Source: Ignavibacteria bacterium | GTDB taxonomy: Bacteria; Bacteroidota; Ignavibacteria; Tepidaquicellales; Tepidaquicellaceae | Reading direction: 5' to 3' | Length of the DNA stretch: 64,000 nt | Assembly (NCBI GenBank): GCA_016719565.1 | Contig: JADJYU010000008.1 | Span: forward strand, 186,001 to 250,000 | Shown here: positions 37,401 to 46,182 of the stretch, one piece after another | Layout of the letters: each line of letters begins with the position of its first letter | How positions within the stretch are numbered: position 1 is the first letter of the stretch | Program-made: the position numbers and the translations under genes | The notes under the pieces: model-generated | Told to the model about the DNA's origin: nothing | Databases searched by the model: none | What the model saw: only the letters and a program-made list of their open reading frames with translations

Positions 37401-39215
37401 TTGAGTAAAATACAAAAATATTCAGTAGAAAAATTTTTTTCTATCAGGACAATATTCGACTTCACTGTTTCAAAAGATGATAAGAGTATTTTTTTTATAA
37501 CAAACACTTCCGGAAGTCCGCAGATATGGTCAGTGCCGATCGAAGGCGGCTGGGCGGATCAGATCACTACATGGCACGATTCCGTTAAAGCGCTTTTTCA
37601 AAATCCCAAATCAAAGGAACTTGTTTTTTTAAGCGATACGGAAGGGAATGAGAATCTTCAGATATATAAACTTGATGAGTCTAATTCTGAAGTATCCCAC
37701 CTTACAAAAGACTTTTCAGACTCACAGTGTTTTTTTCATTCATTTAATAAAAAAGGCAGCAAGTTTCTTTTCTCTACAAATAAAAGACTTAAATATAATT
37801 TCGATGTCTATCTTCAGGATTTTAAATCCGGAGAGAATTTCCTCATAAAAGCTTTTGACGATCCGTATCCCACGCATGCTGAATCATGGAGCAGCAACGA
37901 AAGATATATTGCATATGTAAAATTTTACGGAAATATAAATATGGACATTCTGCTTCATGATACAAAGAATGATACCATTACGAATATTACAGAGCATGAT
38001 ATAGAAACCAATGTATTTAATGCAGGTTCGGATTTTGACAAAAAGAATAATGGGTTTTATTATATCTCTGACGAGGGAAGGGAATTCAAAGGCATAAAGT
38101 ATTATGACATTAAAAAGAAAAAGAGTAAATGGATAATTAAGGAAAACTGGGATGTAACCGGTTACGCTTTTTCACATGACAAAAACATTCTTGTATGGAA
38201 TGTAAATGTGAACGGAAACTACACACCAAAAGTAAAAAATCTGAAGACAGGTAAAACTCAGAAATTAAAACTGCCGAAAGGAAATTACAGTCATCTTACT
38301 TTTACAAATGATGATAAAAAAATCGTCTTCAGCTGTGACAGTCCCTTGCATCCGGGAGATATTTTTGTATATGACTTGAAGAAAAATACATTTAAGCAGA
38401 TCACTAATTCATTAGTCGGCGGAGTTTCAAAAAAAGGTCTGACAAAACCAAGAGATATTTTTTATAAAAGCTTTGACGGACTGAAAATTCACGGCATACT
38501 TTACATACCTAAAGGACTTAAGAAAGACGGATCAAATCCGGCAATAGTCTGGCCTCACGGCGGACCCGAGCATCAGGAAATGCATAACTTCAGCAAGTAT
38601 GTTCAGATATTTTCAAATAACGGATACATTGTTATCTGTCCGAATTTCAGAGGCAGTACCGGTTACGGAAAGACTTTTCAGAAGATGATCTATAAGGACT
38701 GGGGAGGCGCTGAATTTAAAGACGTACTGCACAGCGTAGATTATCTCAAGACAACCGGTTATGTCGATCCGAAAAAAATTGCAGTGGTAGGAGGAAGCTT
38801 CGGAGGATTTATGTGTCTGACCTGCATTACAAAAGCTCCGGATATCTGGAGATGCGCTATTGATATATTCGGACCGTCTGATCTTTTTACATTCGTTAAA
38901 TCCGTACCGGAACACTGGAAAAAAGGTACAGATAACTTAGTCGGAAATCCCGATACAGACAGTGAACTTCTTAAGGAAAGATCGCCTATAAATTTTGTCG
39001 ATAATATAAAGTGTCCGCTATTTGTCGTGCAGGGTAAGCATGATCCGAGAGTTGTTGTAGCCGAATCCGAACAGATAGTAAATAAACTGAAAGAAATGAA
39101 TAAGCCAGTGGAATATATTCTTCTGGAAGATGAAGGTCACGGATTCAGTAAAGTTTCAAATCAGATAAAGGTATTCAAAGCGAAGATCAAATTTCTGGAA
39201 AAATATTTAAAGTAG
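37401..39215 (+). CDS. S9-family prolyl oligopeptidase-type peptidase
   Basis: 604 residues, TTG start, no signal peptide, so cytoplasmic. An N-terminal beta-propeller of WD40-like repeats (about 1-340, SPQIWSVPIEGGWADQITTW and similar) leads to an alpha/beta-hydrolase domain. The nucleophile Ser lies in GGSFGGFM, the Asp in GKHDPRVV, the His in DEGHGFSK, and the oxyanion region is PHGGPEHQ. The AVVGGSFGGF plus propeller layout fits acylaminoacyl-peptidase/dipeptidyl-peptidase relatives. It cleaves short peptides; exact preference unknown. carA follows after 7 bp. Confidence 0.92.
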   Translation: MSKIQKYSVEKFFSIRTIFDFTVSKDDKSIFFITNTSGSPQIWSVPIEGGWADQITTWHDSVKALFQNPKSKELVFLSDTEGNENLQIYKLDESNSEVSHLTKDFSDSQCFFHSFNKKGSKFLFSTNKRLKYNFDVYLQDFKSGENFLIKAFDDPYPTHAESWSSNERYIAYVKFYGNINMDILLHDTKNDTITNITEHDIETNVFNAGSDFDKKNNGFYYISDEGREFKGIKYYDIKKKKSKWIIKENWDVTGYAFSHDKNILVWNVNVNGNYTPKVKNLKTGKTQKLKLPKGNYSHLTFTNDDKKIVFSCDSPLHPGDIFVYDLKKNTFKQITNSLVGGVSKKGLTKPRDIFYKSFDGLKIHGILYIPKGLKKDGSNPAIVWPHGGPEHQEMHNFSKYVQIFSNNGYIVICPNFRGSTGYGKTFQKMIYKDWGGAEFKDVLHSVDYLKTTGYVDPKKIAVVGGSFGGFMCLTCITKAPDIWRCAIDIFGPSDLFTFVKSVPEHWKKGTDNLVGNPDTDSELLKERSPINFVDNIKCPLFVVQGKHDPRVVVAESEQIVNKLKEMNKPVEYILLEDEGHGFSKVSNQIKVFKAKIKFLEKYLK

Positions 39216-39222
39216 AATTTAT

Positions 39223-40305
39223 TTGTCAAAAGGTAAGCTGGTTTTAGAAAACGGAGTGATATTCGAAGGTACGCTTTTCGGATACAAAGGCAACGCATCC
39301 GGTGAAGTCGTTTTCAATACTTCTCTTACCGGCTATCAGGAGATCCTCACTGACCCGTCCTATTCAGGACAGGTAATTATAATGACATATCCTCTTATCG
39401 GAAATTACGGCGTGAATGAGACTGACATTGAATCCGAAAAGATTCAGGCGGCCGGTCTGGTCGTCGGTAATTATGAAGATGAATGGAGTAACTATGAAGG
39501 AAGTCATTCGCTTGATAATTATCTGAAGAAATTCCGGATCACTGGAATATTCGGGATCGATACCAGAGCGCTGACGAAGATGATCAGAAGCGAAGGCGCA
39601 ATGAAGGGAATAATTTCTGATGACAGCTCAAGTGATAAAAATCTTCTGGAGAAAGTTCTTAAGTCACCTTCAATGTCCGGTCTCGATCTTGTAAAGAAAG
39701 TCACTACTCCAAACTCATATACGCTCAAATCGAAAAAACCGAAATACAGAATTGCAGTTTATGATTTCGGAATAAAGAAAAACATTCTCAGAGAATTTCT
39801 GAAATTTAATACTGAACTGAAAATATTCAGCGCTGATGCGGATCACCGCGAAGTGCTTGATTACAAACCTCACGGCATTTTTCTCTCAAACGGTCCCGGC
39901 GATCCGGGAGCTGTCTCCTATGCGATAGAAAATATTAAAAATCTTATACCAACAAAAATTCCAATATTCGGAATATGTCTCGGTCACCAGCTCATCGCTC
40001 ACGCGCTGGAAGGAAAAACCTATAAATTAAAATTCGGACACAGAGGCGGTAATCATCCCGTAAAGAATCTTGATAAAAACAGAATTGAGATCACGGCTCA
40101 GAATCACGGATTCGCAGTTGATGAAAATTCACTCAATACGGAAACTGTAAAGATCACTCATACAAATCTTTATGACAATACCAACGAAGGACTCCGGCAC
40201 AGAAAATTTCCTGTGATGTCCGTTCAGTATCACCCTGAAGCATCCCCGGGTCCAAACGACAGCAAGTATCTGTTTGAAGAATTTATGAGTATAGTTCAGA
40301 AATAA
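39223..40305 (+). CDS. carA: Carbamoyl-phosphate synthase small subunit
   Basis: The glutaminase subunit that supplies ammonia to carbamoyl-phosphate synthase for pyrimidines and arginine. 360 residues, full length, TTG start. N-terminal domain LVLENGVIFEGTLFGY...LTGYQEILTDPSY. The C-terminal class I amidotransferase has Cys in GICLGHQLIAHA and the His/Glu pair in QYHPEASPGP. The large subunit carB is not adjacent. folD follows after 69 bp. Confidence 0.96.
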   Translation: MSKGKLVLENGVIFEGTLFGYKGNASGEVVFNTSLTGYQEILTDPSYSGQVIIMTYPLIGNYGVNETDIESEKIQAAGLVVGNYEDEWSNYEGSHSLDNYLKKFRITGIFGIDTRALTKMIRSEGAMKGIISDDSSSDKNLLEKVLKSPSMSGLDLVKKVTTPNSYTLKSKKPKYRIAVYDFGIKKNILREFLKFNTELKIFSADADHREVLDYKPHGIFLSNGPGDPGAVSYAIENIKNLIPTKIPIFGICLGHQLIAHALEGKTYKLKFGHRGGNHPVKNLDKNRIEITAQNHGFAVDENSLNTETVKITHTNLYDNTNEGLRHRKFPVMSVQYHPEASPGPNDSKYLFEEFMSIVQK

Positions 40306-40374
40306 AGTTGTATTGGAATTAAATAATTTAAATTTTTTATTTTTATATTTTTCAATTTTATAATTTTATAATCT

Positions 40375-41253
40375 TTGAGTAAAATTATTGACGGGAAAGA
40401 AATTTCCTCCCAAATTAAAAGCGAAGTCAGATCTGAAACGGACATTATTAAAAAAGAAAAAGGCGTTACTCCCGGACTTGCATTCATCATAGCCGGTGAT
40501 GATCCCGCTTCCCGTGTATATGTAAAAAACAAAGGCAAAGCCTGCGATGAAGCCGGGTTCCATTCAGTAACGGAAGCTGTTCCCGGAGATATCACGGAAT
40601 CTCAGCTGCTCGACCTTATAAGAGGATTCAACTCAGATGAAAAGATCCACGGCATTCTCGTTCAGCTTCCCCTCCCCGCTCATATCGATCCCAAAAAAAT
40701 TATAGAAGCGATTGATTACAAAAAAGATGTTGACGGATTTCATCCTGTCAATGTGGGAAAATTATCCATAGGAGATAATTGCTTCATACCGTGCACGCCT
40801 CTCGGTATTACAGAAATGCTCAGAAGGAAAAATATTAAAACCGAAGGAATGCGTGCAGTCATAATCGGCAGGAGCAACATTGTAGGCAAACCGGTTGCCT
40901 CTCTGCTTCTCAGACCGGAATTCAACTGTACGGTTACTGTATGTCACAGTAAGACCGCAGATATTAAAAGCGTAACTTCGGAAGCGGATATACTTGTCGC
41001 CGCTATCGGCAGAGCGGATTTCGTAAAAAAAGATTTCATAAAAGAAGGATGCGTTATCATAGATGTCGGTATTAACAGAGTGGAAGACAAAGAAACTAAA
41101 TCGGGTTACAGGATCACGGGAGACGTTGACTACAACGGCTGTTTTGATAAATGCGGAATGATCACACCGGTACCCGGAGGAGTCGGACCGATGACAATTG
41201 CGATGCTCTTAAGAAACACTCTTGACGCCGCGAAAGGAGAAATTTATGGCTGA
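40375..41253 (+). CDS. folD: Methylene-THF dehydrogenase/cyclohydrolase
   Basis: Bifunctional one-carbon enzyme: NADP-dependent oxidation of 5,10-methylene-THF, then hydrolysis to 10-formyl-THF. 292 residues, TTG start. Motifs YVKNKGKACDEAG (catalytic Lys), QLPLPAHID, KDVDGFHPVNVGKL, GRSNIVGKPVASLLL and PVPGGVGPMTIAMLLRNT. Its stop overlaps the prmA start by 8 bp (ATGGCTGA). Confidence 0.97.
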   Translation: MSKIIDGKEISSQIKSEVRSETDIIKKEKGVTPGLAFIIAGDDPASRVYVKNKGKACDEAGFHSVTEAVPGDITESQLLDLIRGFNSDEKIHGILVQLPLPAHIDPKKIIEAIDYKKDVDGFHPVNVGKLSIGDNCFIPCTPLGITEMLRRKNIKTEGMRAVIIGRSNIVGKPVASLLLRPEFNCTVTVCHSKTADIKSVTSEADILVAAIGRADFVKKDFIKEGCVIIDVGINRVEDKETKSGYRITGDVDYNGCFDKCGMITPVPGGVGPMTIAMLLRNTLDAAKGEIYG

Positions 41254-42097
41254 TAAATATTATGAGATAAAAATTGCTTTCAATGAATCAAGTTACGATG
41301 ACATAATGAATGTTCTGTATATGGAAGGAATTGAAAACATACTTGAGGAGGAAGGTCAGTTAATTTTAAATTTACCTCCCGATTCCAAAGATCAGATCGC
41401 GATGCTCCGGAAATCACTTGAGATCACGGGGCTTATCGGTAAAAAGGATTTTTCATTCAAACTGATGGATGATAAGAACTGGAACGAAGAATGGGAGAAA
41501 ACAATAGAACCTGTTTTTATTGATGAGAAGATAATTATTTATCCGTCATGGAAGGAACATGAATTAAAAGATACCGAAGGAAAAATTCTAATTCAGATCG
41601 ATCCGAAGATGTCATTCGGGACGGGACATAATGAGACGACGCAGCTTGTACTCGAACTCATGTCAAAATACGTTGAGGGAAATGAAGAGAAGCTGTTTGA
41701 TTTCGGATGCGGTACGGGAATTCTGTCAATCGCCGGAATAAAGCTCGGAGCCGGGAAAGCAGTTGCAGTGGATATTGACGAAGATTCCGTTCTGAATGCA
41801 AAAGAATACGCTGAAATAAATGAGGTCCACGATAAAATTAAATTCATTAAAGGAAGCATCGGTGAAGTAAAAGGCGAATCGTTTGATATAGTCTGCGCAA
41901 ATATAATCCGGAGCGTTATCACTGATAATATTGAAGCTGTTTCAGAATTAATGGATCCCGGCGGTAAATTATTCCTGTCCGGTATTCTTATCAGTGAAGA
42001 TCAGGAAATTCTGGAATATCTTACGCAGTATGACTTTGAAGTGGCTGATATGCAGATGAGCCCGGAATGGATCGGTATATACGCTGTTAAAATTTAA
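41246..42097 (+). CDS. prmA: Ribosomal protein L11 methyltransferase
   Basis: SAM-dependent trimethylation of L11. The start is ATG 41246 (MADKYYEIKI), chosen because AAAGGAGA sits 5 bp upstream; a longer TTG frame (41222) would sit inside folD. 283 residues. An N-terminal substrate domain (about 1-100) is followed by a Rossmann methyltransferase: DFGCGTGILSIAGIKLGAG (SAM site), AVDIDEDSV and CANIIRSVI. Translationally coupled to folD. Confidence 0.94.
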   Translation: MADKYYEIKIAFNESSYDDIMNVLYMEGIENILEEEGQLILNLPPDSKDQIAMLRKSLEITGLIGKKDFSFKLMDDKNWNEEWEKTIEPVFIDEKIIIYPSWKEHELKDTEGKILIQIDPKMSFGTGHNETTQLVLELMSKYVEGNEEKLFDFGCGTGILSIAGIKLGAGKAVAVDIDEDSVLNAKEYAEINEVHDKIKFIKGSIGEVKGESFDIVCANIIRSVITDNIEAVSELMDPGGKLFLSGILISEDQEILEYLTQYDFEVADMQMSPEWIGIYAVKI

Positions 42098-42201
42098 ATA
42101 AGCGTATCGATTTTTTTAATTTGATTACAAGATCTGATTGTCATTTATATAAATTCATTTTTTAAAGCTTACAGCTTTTATTAACTTAAACATTAACTAA
42201 T

Positions 42202-42573
42202 ATGCTAAACGAATTTAAGGAATTCATCTCAAAGGGAAACGCACTTGATCTTGCAATCGGAGTAATCATCGGCGGAGCTTTCGGAGCGATTGTAAATTCT
42301 ACTGTTGCAGATCTTTTTATGCCGCTGATCGGGATTATACTCGGCGGAATTGACTTCAGCGGACTTACCGTTACTATCGGCAGCGCTGTGCTGCCTTACG
42401 GAAAGCTGATACAGGCGATAATTAATTTTCTCATTATCGGCTTTGTATTATTTCTGGTAGTGAAAGGAATAAACAGGTTCAGAACCAAGGAAGAAGATCC
42501 TCCGCCTCCGGGGCCGACTAATGAGGAAATACTATTAACCGAGATAAGGGACATCCTTAAGTCCGGAAAGTAA
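42202..42573 (+). CDS. mscL: Large-conductance mechanosensitive channel
   Basis: An osmotic safety valve in the inner membrane. 123 residues: N-terminal amphipathic helix (FKEFISKGN), TM1 (ALDLAIGVIIGGAFGAIVNS) with the gate residues, periplasmic loop, TM2 (about 70-92, AIINFLIIGFVLFLVVKGI) and the C-terminal cytoplasmic helix (NEEILLTEIRDILKS). Typical length. Stand-alone gene. Confidence 0.96.
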   Translation: MLNEFKEFISKGNALDLAIGVIIGGAFGAIVNSTVADLFMPLIGIILGGIDFSGLTVTIGSAVLPYGKLIQAIINFLIIGFVLFLVVKGINRFRTKEEDPPPPGPTNEEILLTEIRDILKSGK

Positions 42574-42642
42574 ATATTGTAATAAAATTTGTATTTAAAT
42601 ACAAATATGAATTACATATTTTACTGAAAATTTTTTACTCAA

Positions 42643-43290
42643 ATGGCTAAGTTCGTATCAAATAAAAACGAAACTATAAGATTATTCAAAAATCCTTTTC
42701 TTGAATATTTTTCTCATATACATCCAGCTACACCGCTTTTTGTATTTGTACCTGTTATAATTGCAACCGCATATTTCGGTTCTGAGAATATTACATTCCT
42801 ATCGTCGGTTATAAGTTTCTTCGCCGGAATACTCCTCTGGACTTTAATGGAATATGTGATACACAGATGGGCTTTTCATTATCACCCTACATCAGAAGCG
42901 GGAAAGAGAGTGCACTTTCTCGTTCACGGAATACATCACGATTATCCGAGAGACGCAACAAGACTTGTTATGCCTTTACTTGTAAGCATTCCGCTGGCAA
43001 CTTTCTTTTTCTTTTTATTCAAAGTAATTTTCGGTGATTATTATCTGTCAATATTCTCGGGATTTGTGCTCGGTTATGTAGCGTATGATTCGATCCACTA
43101 TGCCACACATCATTTTAAAATGAATGGCAGGATCGGGAAATTCCTAAAAGTCTATCACTTGAAACATCATTACGGTGATGATCAGACTGCATACGGCGTC
43201 AGCAATCCGCTATGGGATTATGTACTCGGCACTGTCCCTGATCACATAAAAGATAAAAGCGTTATTGAAATAAATGAAAAGAGCCAATAG
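42643..43290 (+). CDS. Fatty acid hydroxylase-type membrane di-iron enzyme
   Basis: 215 residues, four hydrophobic segments. The histidine boxes of the fatty-acid-hydroxylase superfamily are present: HRWAFHYHP, HFLVHGIHHDYP, HYATHHF and YHLKHHYG. The order and the WTLMEYVIHRWAFH start resemble sphingolipid/fatty-acid 2-hydroxylases (FA2H/Scs7), without the cytochrome b5 domain. It would hydroxylate a membrane lipid acyl chain. Followed by a terminator. Confidence 0.87.
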   Translation: MAKFVSNKNETIRLFKNPFLEYFSHIHPATPLFVFVPVIIATAYFGSENITFLSSVISFFAGILLWTLMEYVIHRWAFHYHPTSEAGKRVHFLVHGIHHDYPRDATRLVMPLLVSIPLATFFFFLFKVIFGDYYLSIFSGFVLGYVAYDSIHYATHHFKMNGRIGKFLKVYHLKHHYGDDQTAYGVSNPLWDYVLGTVPDHIKDKSVIEINEKSQ

Positions 43291-43312
43291 TTTTTTTCAC
43301 ATAAAATTGTTT

Positions 43313-43358
43313 AAACCCCTTTTTAAAATTTATTTACTGATTTACAAAAGGGGTTTTT
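43313..43358 (+). terminator. Intrinsic terminator after the hydroxylase
   Basis: AAACCCCTTTT (43313-43323) pairs with AAAAGGGGTTT (43346-43356), followed by T residues. Confidence 0.75.
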
Positions 43359-43412
43359 TATTTATAAGAATGAAAATTTATCCGCATTAAATTTTAACAG
43401 CCGCTTAATACT

Positions 43413-43781
43413 ATGAAAAATAATTTATTTGAAAGACCGGAAGAGCTGAATGTAAAGTTTGAACATTTTCAGACATTGTATCCTGATAATAATGAAAGTG
43501 AAAGCAATAATGAAAATGATAATTATGAAAGTAAGATCGGTATTCAAATCGAAAGAATTATTTCCGCTGGACATGTAACTCCTGAAGGCAGGTGGCTTGA
43601 ACAGGAAAAAAACGAATGGGTCATCCTGATAAAAGGAAATGCGGAATTATTATTTTCTGATGAAAGGAAATTTATATTGAATGCCGGCGATCATCTGTTC
43701 ATTCCTGCAGGAGTAAAGCACAGAGTGATAAGAACTTCCTCTGAACCGGAGTGTATCTGGCTTGCTGTACATTTTAGATAA
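43413..43781 (+). CDS. Small cupin-domain protein
   Basis: 122 residues, a single cupin barrel. Cupin motif 1 is approximated by GHVTPEGRWLEQEKNEWVILIKG and motif 2 by LNAGDHLFIPAGVKHRV. An acidic N-terminal stretch (about 20-40, DNNESESNNENDN) is not part of the fold. No signal peptide. Stand-alone gene; ligand unknown. Confidence 0.75.
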   Translation: MKNNLFERPEELNVKFEHFQTLYPDNNESESNNENDNYESKIGIQIERIISAGHVTPEGRWLEQEKNEWVILIKGNAELLFSDERKFILNAGDHLFIPAGVKHRVIRTSSEPECIWLAVHFR

Positions 43782-44113
43782 CAAGCAGAGTTTTAGTCAT
43801 TCTCACCCTCTGCTATAAATTCATAATGTGATTAATAGATCGCTCTGCACACGACAATTTTTTTACTTAATTCTTCAAATTATTTTTAGTATGAGAATCA
43901 GAACATACATCCCGGAGGGATGTGATATTGGTAGCAATCTATGATAGGTTATGTCATTTCAGTCCCGTCAGGGACGAAATATTTTCCATCCTTATGGGAT
44001 TCTGCCAATATTGTCCCTACGGAATTCTCTTCATCATTTACTTAGTTTAAAATTCTTTTCGATTTTCTTAAATTCATAAAACTAATTTTTAATCTAAGAT
44101 CAAAACCACTGAT
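43782..44113. repeat. Intergenic palindromic repeats (GTCCC/CATCCC family)
   Basis: No gene. ACATCCCGGAGGGATGT (43907-43923) followed by GATATTGGTAG, and GTCCCGTCAGGGAC (43962-43975), are small palindromes. A degraded inverted copy (CCATCCTTATGGGATTCTGCCAATATTGTCCC) follows. The same kind of unit recurs at 53.1 kb. Confidence 0.75.
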
Positions 44114-44647
44114 ATGAATAAATGTTTCTCAGCTGTAATCAGCGTCTTATTTATCAGCATTATATTTATTTCCTGCGGAAATAACTCACCGGAAAATTAT
44201 TTTAACATAGCAGTATTAAACACCAACAGACTTTCAGGATTTGCCGGCAACGGAATGCTAAGGCAGCTCGAATCGCCTTCTGAGATAATGACCGGCGAAA
44301 ATAATGAGACTGCCGCCATGAAAAGCGGTGATATTGTAAATTCACAGATCGAATTCCTTGAAACGAATTTAAGCAAACTGAAAGATCTGAAATCAACGGA
44401 TGATACAAAAGAAATGCTTGACGCTTCACTTGCGCTGCATGAATATGTTTTACCTGTTTTTAAAAATGATTATACACAATTAGCCGGATTGTATGACAGC
44501 CGCGCATCTGAAGATAAGATCAGCGCTTTGTCCGGTTCCATAAAAGATAAATATTTGAAAGGATATGAAGACAAATACAATAAACTTATCGCAGCCGGAA
44601 AGCAATATGCTGAGAAAAATAATATTAAAGTTAACTGGGGAAACTGA
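44114..44647 (+). CDS. Lipoprotein of unknown function
   Basis: 177 residues with a lipoprotein signal ending FISCGNNS (lipobox Cys about 22). The mature part is mostly helical (VNSQIEFLETNLSKLKDLKSTDDTKEMLDASLALHEYVLPVFKNDYTQLAGLYD). No family recognised with certainty. Probably anchored in the envelope. It converges with the RHS cluster (30-bp gap). Confidence 0.7.
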   Translation: MNKCFSAVISVLFISIIFISCGNNSPENYFNIAVLNTNRLSGFAGNGMLRQLESPSEIMTGENNETAAMKSGDIVNSQIEFLETNLSKLKDLKSTDDTKEMLDASLALHEYVLPVFKNDYTQLAGLYDSRASEDKISALSGSIKDKYLKGYEDKYNKLIAAGKQYAEKNNIKVNWGN

Positions 44648-44677
44648 GGATCAGTTTGACAGTGCAACCTGAAATGA

Positions 44678-45463
44678 TTAGTCTGAATTTCGTAATAAGT
44701 TTTTATTTTCCTCGATCCGGTTATCAAATTCGCTCTCCGAATCACGCTCCTTTCCCGTGAATTTATACACACTGCCGTCGCTGTGGTATTCGCGGCCTTG
44801 CAGTAAGTATCCCCACGCATCATAATCTTGCCCTGAGATCACAGAATTATTTTCATCTATCACTGCTCTCACCGAACCGAGATGATCTTTCAGATAAAAA
44901 TTCAGAGCGCCCGAGCTTGTGATATATCCTTCATTCCCGAGTCCCCAGATATTATTTTGCATAAGGTTTCCGTTTACATAAAGCGCAACTTCTTTTCCTG
45001 ACACATCGCGGGAATATACTTCGTCTTTTATCAGATCCCGGTAACCGGTCATGTCCCCAATATCTCCTATGTCAGGAGTCTTAATGCTATCTGACGGCTG
45101 TATTCCTATGTATTGAAAAACATTCTTTCTGATACAGTTGCCGGCTTCGTCATAAAAGTAATAAGTCACATAAACTAAACTGTCTTCTATAACTATTTTT
45201 TTATTTCGTATTTGAGTGATAAGATTCCTGTGATCGTATTTAATGTCGCGGTTACGGTTTACTTCATCGGTGATCATGTTGCCATTTGCATCGTAAGTAT
45301 ATTGCGTTCCCGAGCCGGTCACTCTCTGAAGTTTGTTTGTGTTTGAGTAATATGCATAGTTGAAGTTGTCCATTATATTGCCTGTGCCATCGTAACGTTT
45401 TAACTCAAGTATATTGCCGTATTTATCGTATTTGTTTTCAAGCTTGAAGTCATTGTTCCAAAT
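44678..45463 (-). pseudogene. Orphan RHS tip fragment 3
   Basis: The frame is open from 45463 (WNNDFKLENKYDKYGNILELKRYDG) to the stop at 44678. It carries the last YD repeats and the start of the RHS-associated core (LNFYLKDHLGSVRAVIDEN, YDAWGYLLQ, YKFTGKERDSESEFDN). It then diverges into a short tail (RIEENKNLLRNSD) before the core motif YFGARYYD...DPDG is reached. Much of its DNA is nearly identical to 48.88-49.5 kb. It lacks the 5' part and a full C-terminal domain, so it is likely a silent or decayed tip left from toxin exchange. Confidence 0.8.
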
Positions 45464-45483
45464 TTAGATTCTTAAAATATCTT

Positions 45484-46182
45484 TTAGAAATTTATTAATA
45501 ACATTGTAGAATTGAAAATTACATGAATACAAATAGGAATAATTAAAGATTTCGAATACTCTAACCCCAGACAGCATACAATATTAAAAAGAATTATGGA
45601 TGGCAAAATTACCGGAACTGGATGAAAAGCAGAAAATATTATAGTATTTATAAATAAAGAGTAACCAATTCCAAATGTCTTTCTCAAATAAGTATAGCAA
45701 TATCCTCTAAAAAATAATTCTTCTATTATACTTGAAATAAAGCCGACTAAAAATAAATATACTATTTTAAATGGTATATTCTTCAGAGCACCTGTTATGT
45801 TGTCGTAATAATTTTCAAAATTGAAATCGGGTAAATATTCTGAAGAGAATTCTAATAATATTTCTGAACTCACTGCTAAGAAAAAACCAATTGCAATTGC
45901 AAGAACGATATTAAGAAAATTAGGAAAATTGATAAAATTATTTTTTAAAAAATATTTTATCTCGTTATCTTTTTTTAATGCAATATACAGAATAAATACA
46001 ATAATTATTTCCTGGATTAGGCTACTGAATACAATTGAAGAATAGCTCTGATCGCTAATAAGGTTTAATTTCACAAGATAATACTCTGCTCCAGCCATGA
46101 TTATGAATAGCGATATCCACAATACGATAGAGTAAACTATTATATTCCTTAAATACTTGAATTTAATTGTCCTTAATTCCAA
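45484..46182 (-). CDS. CPBP-family membrane protein, candidate RHS immunity
   Basis: 232 residues, seven or so hydrophobic segments. Carries the Abi/CPBP (CAAX-protease-like) motifs EELFFRGYCYTYLRK and FSAFHPVPV, with a last helix HVIFNSTMLL. The family includes membrane proteases and bacteriocin self-immunity proteins. TTG start overlapping the stop of RHS tip 2 by 20 bp, so both are translated from one message. That position is where an immunity gene is expected for an RHS toxin. Immunity is inferred from context. Confidence 0.75.
   Translation of the reverse strand: MELRTIKFKYLRNIIVYSIVLWISLFIIMAGAEYYLVKLNLISDQSYSSIVFSSLIQEIIIVFILYIALKKDNEIKYFLKNNFINFPNFLNIVLAIAIGFFLAVSSEILLEFSSEYLPDFNFENYYDNITGALKNIPFKIVYLFLVGFISSIIEELFFRGYCYTYLRKTFGIGYSLFINTIIFSAFHPVPVILPSIILFNIVCCLGLEYSKSLIIPICIHVIFNSTMLLINF

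Noticed and set aside
41222..41245. Longer prmA starting at TTG 41222
   Set aside because: AAAGGAGA is placed for ATG 41246, and the family's N-terminus begins there.
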